From Gammaproteobacteria bacterium (lineage in GTDB: Bacteria; Pseudomonadota; Gammaproteobacteria; UWMA-0217), in assembly GCA_027031685.1 (NCBI GenBank), contig JALVPS010000332.1, positions 1 through 32,339 of the forward strand: a stretch of 32,339 nt of DNA, written 5' to 3'. A model generated the notes under the pieces. It worked only from the letters and a program-made list of their open reading frames with translations, ran no database searches and had not been told where the DNA came from. Positions 27,136 through 32,339 of the stretch are shown here, piece by piece (within the stretch, counting starts at the first letter, position 1; the number at the start of each line of letters is the position of its first letter). Made by a program: the position numbers and the translations under genes.

Positions 27136-28263
27136 TCAGTCCGCCGCGGCCGGCAGCTGCGCCGCCAGCGCCTGGCCGGCCACCTGCCAGCGCCAGCCCG
27201 TCAGCAGGGGCACGTCGCGCGCCCCGCGCAGCAGCCGCTCCAGGTCGCGCCGGCTGGCCAGGGCGCCGGGCGGCAGGTCCAGCGCAGCGGCCCGATCGGC
27301 CACGGCCTTCTGCAGCGCCCGCAGCCGCTCCTTCTCCTCCGGCGTGAGAGGCGTGTGCGCCGCCGGCCCGGCCTCGGCGGCCAGGCGCCCGGCCCGCTGC
27401 CGCAGATCCTGCAGGCGGGCCAGCAGTTCGTCGCCCCAGGCCGCCAGCTGCGGGCGGCGCAGGCTGCGCAGCCGCTGCAGCTCGTCGCGTCGGGTGGGCA
27501 GGGCCTGCACCAGATCGAGGATGGCCTCGTCCGACAGCACCCACTTGCGCGGCTTGTCCTCGCGCCGCGCCACCGTCTCGCGCCACACGGCCAGCTCGCG
27601 GGCCAGCGCCTGCTCACGCGGCGGCAGGCGGCGCGCGCCGCGCACCCGGCGCAGCAGGGCGTCCGGGTCCGGCGCCAGGTCGTGCGACTGGAACAGGCGC
27701 CGGCAGTCCTCCAGCACCCAGTCCAGCCGGTTGCGCTCGCGCAGCGCCGCCACCTGGCGCTCGTACAGCGTGGCCAGGTGCACCACGTCCTCCAGCGCGT
27801 AGCGCAGCTGGGCGGGGCGCAGCGGGCGGCGGCTCCAGTCGGTGCGCGCCTGCGACTTGTCCAGCGTCACCCCCAGCGCCTGTTCCACCAGCCGCCCGTA
27901 GCCGATCTGCTCGCCCTGGCCCAGCAGCTGGGCGGCGATCTGGGTGTCGAAGATGGGCTGCGGGATGGTGCCGCTGGCCTGGGCGAGGATCTCCAGGTCC
28001 TGCCAGGCGGCGTGCAGCACCTTGAGCCGCCGTGGGTCGTGCAGCAGGCGAAAGAGGGGGGTGAGGTCCAGCCCGGCCAGCGGGTCGATGGCCACCGCCT
28101 GCGCCGGGGTGGCGATCTGGATCAGGCACAGCCGCGGGTAGTAGGTACGCTCGCGCATGAACTCGGTGTCGAGCGTGAACCAGTCGCTGCCGGACAGGCG
28201 CTCGCACAGGGCTGTCAGCGCATCCTGACTGCGGATCAGCGAGGGATCGGACGGGGCGGGCAC
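27136..28263 (-). CDS. rnd: Ribonuclease D
   Basis: This 375-residue 3'-5' exoribonuclease of the DEDD family trims tRNA and other small RNA 3' ends. The exonuclease residues are visible: Asp and Glu in WFTLDTEFMRERTYYPRLCL, Asp in HAAWQDLEIL, and the Tyr-x3-Asp of LRYALEDVVHLATLYERQV. An HRDC domain follows (LARELAVWRETVARREDKPR, then KWVLSDEAILDLVQALPTRR) and a second helical region at the C-terminus. The GTG at 28263 is four bases after the activator's stop, so the genes are co-transcribed. Its stop converges on amrS with only six bases between; a GGCGG/CCGCC hairpin (27131-27146) covers the junction. Confidence 0.93.
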   Translation of the reverse strand: MPAPSDPSLIRSQDALTALCERLSGSDWFTLDTEFMRERTYYPRLCLIQIATPAQAVAIDPLAGLDLTPLFRLLHDPRRLKVLHAAWQDLEILAQASGTIPQPIFDTQIAAQLLGQGEQIGYGRLVEQALGVTLDKSQARTDWSRRPLRPAQLRYALEDVVHLATLYERQVAALRERNRLDWVLEDCRRLFQSHDLAPDPDALLRRVRGARRLPPREQALARELAVWRETVARREDKPRKWVLSDEAILDLVQALPTRRDELQRLRSLRRPQLAAWGDELLARLQDLRQRAGRLAAEAGPAAHTPLTPEEKERLRALQKAVADRAAALDLPPGALASRRDLERLLRGARDVPLLTGWRWQVAGQALAAQLPAAAD

Positions 28264-28267
28264 GGGA

Positions 28268-29608
<1,341 letters not shown>

Positions 29609-29669
29609 GACGGGGGGCAGTTTGTCGGCGCACAGCGCCTCCCGAGGCTCGGGAAGTATCAGATAACGG

Positions 29670-29694
29670 TTGCAAATCGTTGCGCTATTGTTGC
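29670..29694. promoter_or_regulatory. TTGC repeat cluster, candidate activator binding site
   Basis: TTGC occurs at 29670, 29680 and 29691, spaced 10 and 11 bases, on one face of the helix. GCAA-ATCG-TTGC (29672-29683) is also an inverted repeat. The cluster lies about 180 bases upstream of the predicted start of the RND operon, a normal distance for sigma-54 enhancers, and next to the activator gene. Confidence 0.5.
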
Positions 29695-29771
29695 AGACTC
29701 CGCCCCCTACAGGAAGTTGAGGAATGGCGCGCCTTTCCGCCCTTCGGTCCGGCTTTTGCCCGCTGCGCCTG

Positions 29772-29780
29772 TTGCAGCAA
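29772..29780. promoter_or_regulatory. TTGCAGCAA palindrome, second activator-site candidate
   Basis: TTGC-A-GCAA shares the TTGC/GCAA core of the upstream cluster and lies about 85 bases before the predicted RND operon start. Confidence 0.35.
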
Positions 29781-29833
29781 TACTTCTCCCGCTCGCAAAG
29801 GGAAATACCATGCCAATCAACAGGTTGTGGTGA

Positions 29834-29848
29834 TGGCAGGTTTCTTGC
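29834..29848 (+). promoter_or_regulatory. Sigma-54 (-24/-12) promoter of the SCP2-like/RND operon
   Basis: TGGCAGG-TTTC-TTGC matches the sigma-54 consensus TGGCACG-N4-TTGC at ten of eleven fixed positions, and the invariant GG and GC are exactly ten bases apart. The start would be near 29860, leaving a ~45-base leader to the ATG at 29904. The 295-base intergenic region 29609-29903 is AT-richer than its surroundings and includes the TTGC sites. Confidence 0.8.
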
Positions 29849-29903
29849 GTGAAAAAATAATGGGGCGAATGTGGCAAGATGATCCTGTCGAGGCGGTTTG
29901 CCG

Positions 29904-30332
29904 ATGAGCGATGATCCCTTTACCGAGCGCTGGCTCACCGCTTTGCGGGAGGAATGGAATCGTCCTGGTGGCCTGGGGGACAGGCTGGAGGAAATAGGCT
30001 TCGACTCGGTGGTGGCCTTCGGGCTGCCCGAGGAGGACGCGCCCCGCGTCTGTCTGGTGATCCGCGCCGGCCACATCGCGGAGGCCAGCGCCGATGGCTG
30101 CCACGAGGCGGAGTGGGACATCCGCGCCTCGCGCGCACAGTGGCTGGCGTGGCTGCGCGAGCCGCCCGGCCTGCTGGCCATCGGCATGGCATTCACCAGC
30201 GGCGTCCTGAGTATCCGGCGCGGCGACTATGCGTCCATGATCAAGGATCCGGTTATGGCGGAGATGTTTGTCACCAGCTTCGCGGTCATGTCGCGCGCCT
30301 ATCGCAACCAGTGTGAACTGCCCACAGCCTAG
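29904..30332 (+). CDS. SCP2-like sterol/lipid-binding fold protein
   Basis: This 142-residue cytoplasmic protein has the pattern of an SCP2-type lipid-binding domain: PRVCLVIRAGHIAEASADGC (central strands), AEWDIRASRAQWLAWLREPP (the 'd-v-t-l-r-a' strand and following helix) and LLAIGMAFTSGVLSIRRGDY (helix, gain strand and Gly-Asp turn), then a C-terminal helix (FVTSFAVMSRAY). There is no signal peptide. The ATG at 29904 has GAGG eight bases upstream. It is the first gene after the sigma-54 promoter and 14 bases before the RND fusion protein, so it is likely to bind a hydrophobic substrate or signal for the pump. The family call is by pattern only. Confidence 0.55.
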   Translation: MSDDPFTERWLTALREEWNRPGGLGDRLEEIGFDSVVAFGLPEEDAPRVCLVIRAGHIAEASADGCHEAEWDIRASRAQWLAWLREPPGLLAIGMAFTSGVLSIRRGDYASMIKDPVMAEMFVTSFAVMSRAYRNQCELPTA

Positions 30333-30346
30333 GGGAAGTCTGTACC

Positions 30347-31492
30347 ATGAACCGACGCCAATTGCTTACCCTCCTGCTCAGCGGTTGCGCCGCCCTGTTG
30401 GGCGCCGCTACGGCGCAGGAGAGCCGCATCATCACGGTCGAGGCCGCCAGCGCCTTCAACACGGCCACCGTGAGCGGCACCGTGATTCCTTTCAAGGAGG
30501 TCACGCTCACCGCGCAGCTGCCGGGGCGTGTCAAGATGATCGCCGGCGAGGAGGGGGACTACTTCCCGCAGGGCACGGTGCTGGTGGAGATCGACGATGC
30601 CGCACTGCGCGCCAAGCGCAAGCAGGTGGAGGCGCAGATCGCCAATGCCAGCGCCGCACTGCGCAATGCCCAGGTGCAGTACAGCCGCGAATTGATCTCG
30701 CCGCGCTCGGAGAGCCCCTCGGCCATGCCTGGCTTCGGGCTGCCCATCATGATGGACAATGTGTTCACAAAGAATATGAGTCAGTTCATGGGCATGTCCG
30801 AGCCGGGGCTGGAACGCCACGCCCAGCTCTATTCGGCCTGGACCGGCATCAACCAGGCGCAGTCGCAGCTGTTGCAGGCGCAGTCGGCCCTGCAGGAGAT
30901 CGACACCAAGATCCGTGACGCCAAGTCCATCGCTCCCTTCGATGGCGTCATTCTCAAGAAGATGGTGGAGGTGGGCGATACGGTGCAGCCCGGTCAGCCG
31001 CTCATCGTCTTCGGACATATCAAGTACCTGCGCATCCAGGCCGAGGTGCCGGCGCGGCTGGTGTCCGGCCTGCGCAAGGGCATGTTGGTGCCGGTGCGGC
31101 TCGACAACGGCGTGCACACCAAGGCGCGTGTGGCGCAGATCTACCCTATGGCCGACCCCACCCGCCACACGGTGACGGTCAAGTTCGATCTGCCCAAGGG
31201 GATCAATGCCTCGCCCGGCATGTACGCCGAGCTGAAGCTGCCCGAGCCGTCCGTGGGCGGCGCGCAGCAGGCGGTCATCCCCGTCTCGGCCCTCATCAAG
31301 GGGCGCAGCCTGCCGGCCGTGCTGGTGGTCACCGACGACGGCAGCACCAGCATCCGCCTGGTGCGTCTCGGCGAGCGCATCGGCAAGGACCGGGTGGTGG
31401 TGCTGTCGGGTGTTAGGCCAGGCATGCGCATCGTGGACAATCCGCCGCCCAACGCCCATTCAGGCTGGACGCCGGGCAACATGGCCCGGTAG
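30347..31492 (+). CDS. RND efflux membrane-fusion protein
   Basis: This 381-residue periplasmic adaptor has an N-terminal signal (LLTLLLSGCAALLGAATAQE) that contains LSGC, so it may be lipid-anchored, although cleavage at TAQ-E is also possible. Domains in order: barrel and lipoyl start (FNTATVSGTVIPFKEVTLTA, QLPGRVKMIAGEEGDYFPQG), a helical hairpin (KRKQVEAQIANASAALRNAQ ... QAQSQLLQAQSALQEIDTKI), second lipoyl half (SIAPFDGVILKKMVEVGDTV) and beta-barrel/MP domain (VPVRLDNG, VTVKFDLPKGINASPGMYAE). The hairpin contains an unusual insert rich in Met (SAMPGFGLPIMMDNVFTKNM, SQFMGM). It bridges the permease encoded next to an outer-membrane channel not present here. GGGGA lies upstream of the ATG. 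Confidence 0.9.
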   Translation: MNRRQLLTLLLSGCAALLGAATAQESRIITVEAASAFNTATVSGTVIPFKEVTLTAQLPGRVKMIAGEEGDYFPQGTVLVEIDDAALRAKRKQVEAQIANASAALRNAQVQYSRELISPRSESPSAMPGFGLPIMMDNVFTKNMSQFMGMSEPGLERHAQLYSAWTGINQAQSQLLQAQSALQEIDTKIRDAKSIAPFDGVILKKMVEVGDTVQPGQPLIVFGHIKYLRIQAEVPARLVSGLRKGMLVPVRLDNGVHTKARVAQIYPMADPTRHTVTVKFDLPKGINASPGMYAELKLPEPSVGGAQQAVIPVSALIKGRSLPAVLVVTDDGSTSIRLVRLGERIGKDRVVVLSGVRPGMRIVDNPPPNAHSGWTPGNMAR

Positions 31493-31566
31493 TCCCGGTG
31501 GCACTGCCGGCATGCCGGAGTTTCCCCTGATCCGTATCGAACTGACACAGACGAGCGAGCGCACCC

Positions 31567-32339
31567 ATGGCCAGTGAACCCGAGGTCACCGACAAGCCAG
31601 CCGAGGATCACGTCAACCTGGGGGTGGCGGGGCGCCTGACCCGCACCTTCCTCGATTCCCCGCTCACGCCTATGCTGCTGGTGGCCTTCCTGCTGCTGGG
31701 CGTCGTCGGCCTGATCGCCACTCCCCGCCAGGAGGACCCGCAGATCTCGGTGCCCATGGTGGACATCTTCGTGCGCTATCCGGGCAACTCGGCGGAGCAG
31801 GTGGCCAACCAGATCGCCACGCCGCTCGAGCAGATCATGTCCGAGATCAAGGGCGTGCATCACGTGTACTCGGCCTCGGTGCGCGACCAGGCCATCGTCA
31901 CCGTGGAGTTCCACGTGGGCGAGGAGATGGAACCGTCGCTGGTCAAGCTGTACGACAAGCTGGCCTCGCACATGGACCGCATTCCGCCCGGCGCCAGCGA
32001 GCCGCTGGTCAAGCCCAAGGGGGTGGACGACGTGCCCATCGTCACCCTCACGCTGTGGTCCAACGACGTGGACGACGCCGCCCTGCGCCTGGTGGCGCTG
32101 GACCTGCGCAAGCACATCAAGGCCATCCCCGACACCAGCCAGACCTTCATCGTCAGCGGCCGGCGGGAGCAGATGACCATCCACGTCTATCCCGAGAAGC
32201 TGGCCGGCCACGGCGTGACGCTGGACCAGATCGCGCAGGCCATCCAGGCGGCCAACGCCGAGGCCCGGGCGGGCGAGTCGGAGGCCGGCGGCCAGGTGGC
32301 CACGGTATACACCGGCGCCTTCCTCAAGACCAAGGAGGA
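31567..32339 (+). CDS. RND efflux permease, N-terminal part (cut by window end)
   Basis: The first 257 residues of a proton-driven inner-membrane pump of about 1,000 residues. After a short cytoplasmic tail comes TM1 (SPLTPMLLVAFLLLGVVGLI), then the periplasmic porter domain: TPRQEDPQISVPMVDIFVRY, PGNSAEQVANQIATPLEQIM, IKGVHHVYSASVRDQAIVTV, the PN1 part, and IHVYPEKLAGHGVTLDQIAQ. This matches the AcrB/HAE-type family; substrate specificity cannot be judged from the N-terminus. It follows the fusion protein after 74 bases that carry no clear terminator. The adjoining sigma-54 promoter probably drives it. Confidence 0.93.
   Translation, partial: MASEPEVTDKPAEDHVNLGVAGRLTRTFLDSPLTPMLLVAFLLLGVVGLIATPRQEDPQISVPMVDIFVRYPGNSAEQVANQIATPLEQIMSEIKGVHHVYSASVRDQAIVTVEFHVGEEMEPSLVKLYDKLASHMDRIPPGASEPLVKPKGVDDVPIVTLTLWSNDVDDAALRLVALDLRKHIKAIPDTSQTFIVSGRREQMTIHVYPEKLAGHGVTLDQIAQAIQAANAEARAGESEAGGQVATVYTGAFLKTKE

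Noticed and set aside
27130..27147. GGCGG/CCGCC hairpin as a terminator for amrS and rnd
   Set aside because: It overlaps the convergent stop region but has no T-run on either strand.

Overview
The window is GC-rich (roughly two thirds G+C by eye), densely coded bacterial chromosome. GcvR, CmoA/CmoB, NudE-CysQ, OpgG/OpgH, IbaG/BolA, RNase D, a PA2778/PA2779 pair and a BPSS1780-type membrane protein together point to a gammaproteobacterium. The c-type cytochromes, a DsrE-like protein and the copper genes would suit a sulfur-oxidising lineage such as Chromatiales, but that placement is inference. I saw no tRNA, rRNA, CRISPR array or replication origin.

Layout. 1-1200: nested mobile debris. The right end of an IS66-type element lies inside an IS256-type transposase gene, which itself appears to have cut a host gene for a secreted protein. 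1201-3825: a secreted DsrE-like protein, divergent from a bufferin operon (bufA2 precursor, DUF692 maturase bufB, DUF2063 partner bufC) with a strong hairpin between precursor and maturase. 3886-6582: nudE-cysQ, then a PA2779/PA2778 pair. 6621-11396: small proteins, a PCu(A)C copper chaperone, a DUF533 protein, gcvR and an IbaG/BolA protein. 11481-15522: osmoregulated periplasmic glucan genes opgG and opgH; here OpgH is split in two, with its cytoplasmic N-terminal domain on its own ORF and ATGA overlaps on both sides. 15519-17871: a polytopic membrane protein, an outer-membrane barrel and two monoheme cytochromes. 18006-22675: an HEXXH protein, a SlyD-like isomerase, a DUF3465 protein, cmoA-cmoB, an EF-hand-like lipoprotein and a hemerythrin. 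22695-24007: a small inverted-repeat-bounded element, then ppk2 with a small partner gene. 24512-27129: a complete AmmeMemoRadiSam locus (A and B divergent from the radical SAM gene), with a palindromic operator candidate between them. 27136-29608: rnd and a PAS-type sigma-54 activator. 29834-end: a sigma-54 promoter followed by an SCP2-like protein, an RND membrane-fusion protein and an RND permease cut by the window end.

The most interesting units are: (1) the sigma-54 activator facing a textbook -24/-12 promoter and an SCP2-like/RND efflux operon, with TTGC repeats in between; (2) the split OpgH; (3) the bufferin operon, whose precursor has a lipobox and whose precursor/maturase junction holds a 12-bp-stem hairpin; (4) the AmmeMemoRadiSam divergent control region. 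All gene functions are assigned by recognising motifs by eye; no database search was possible.
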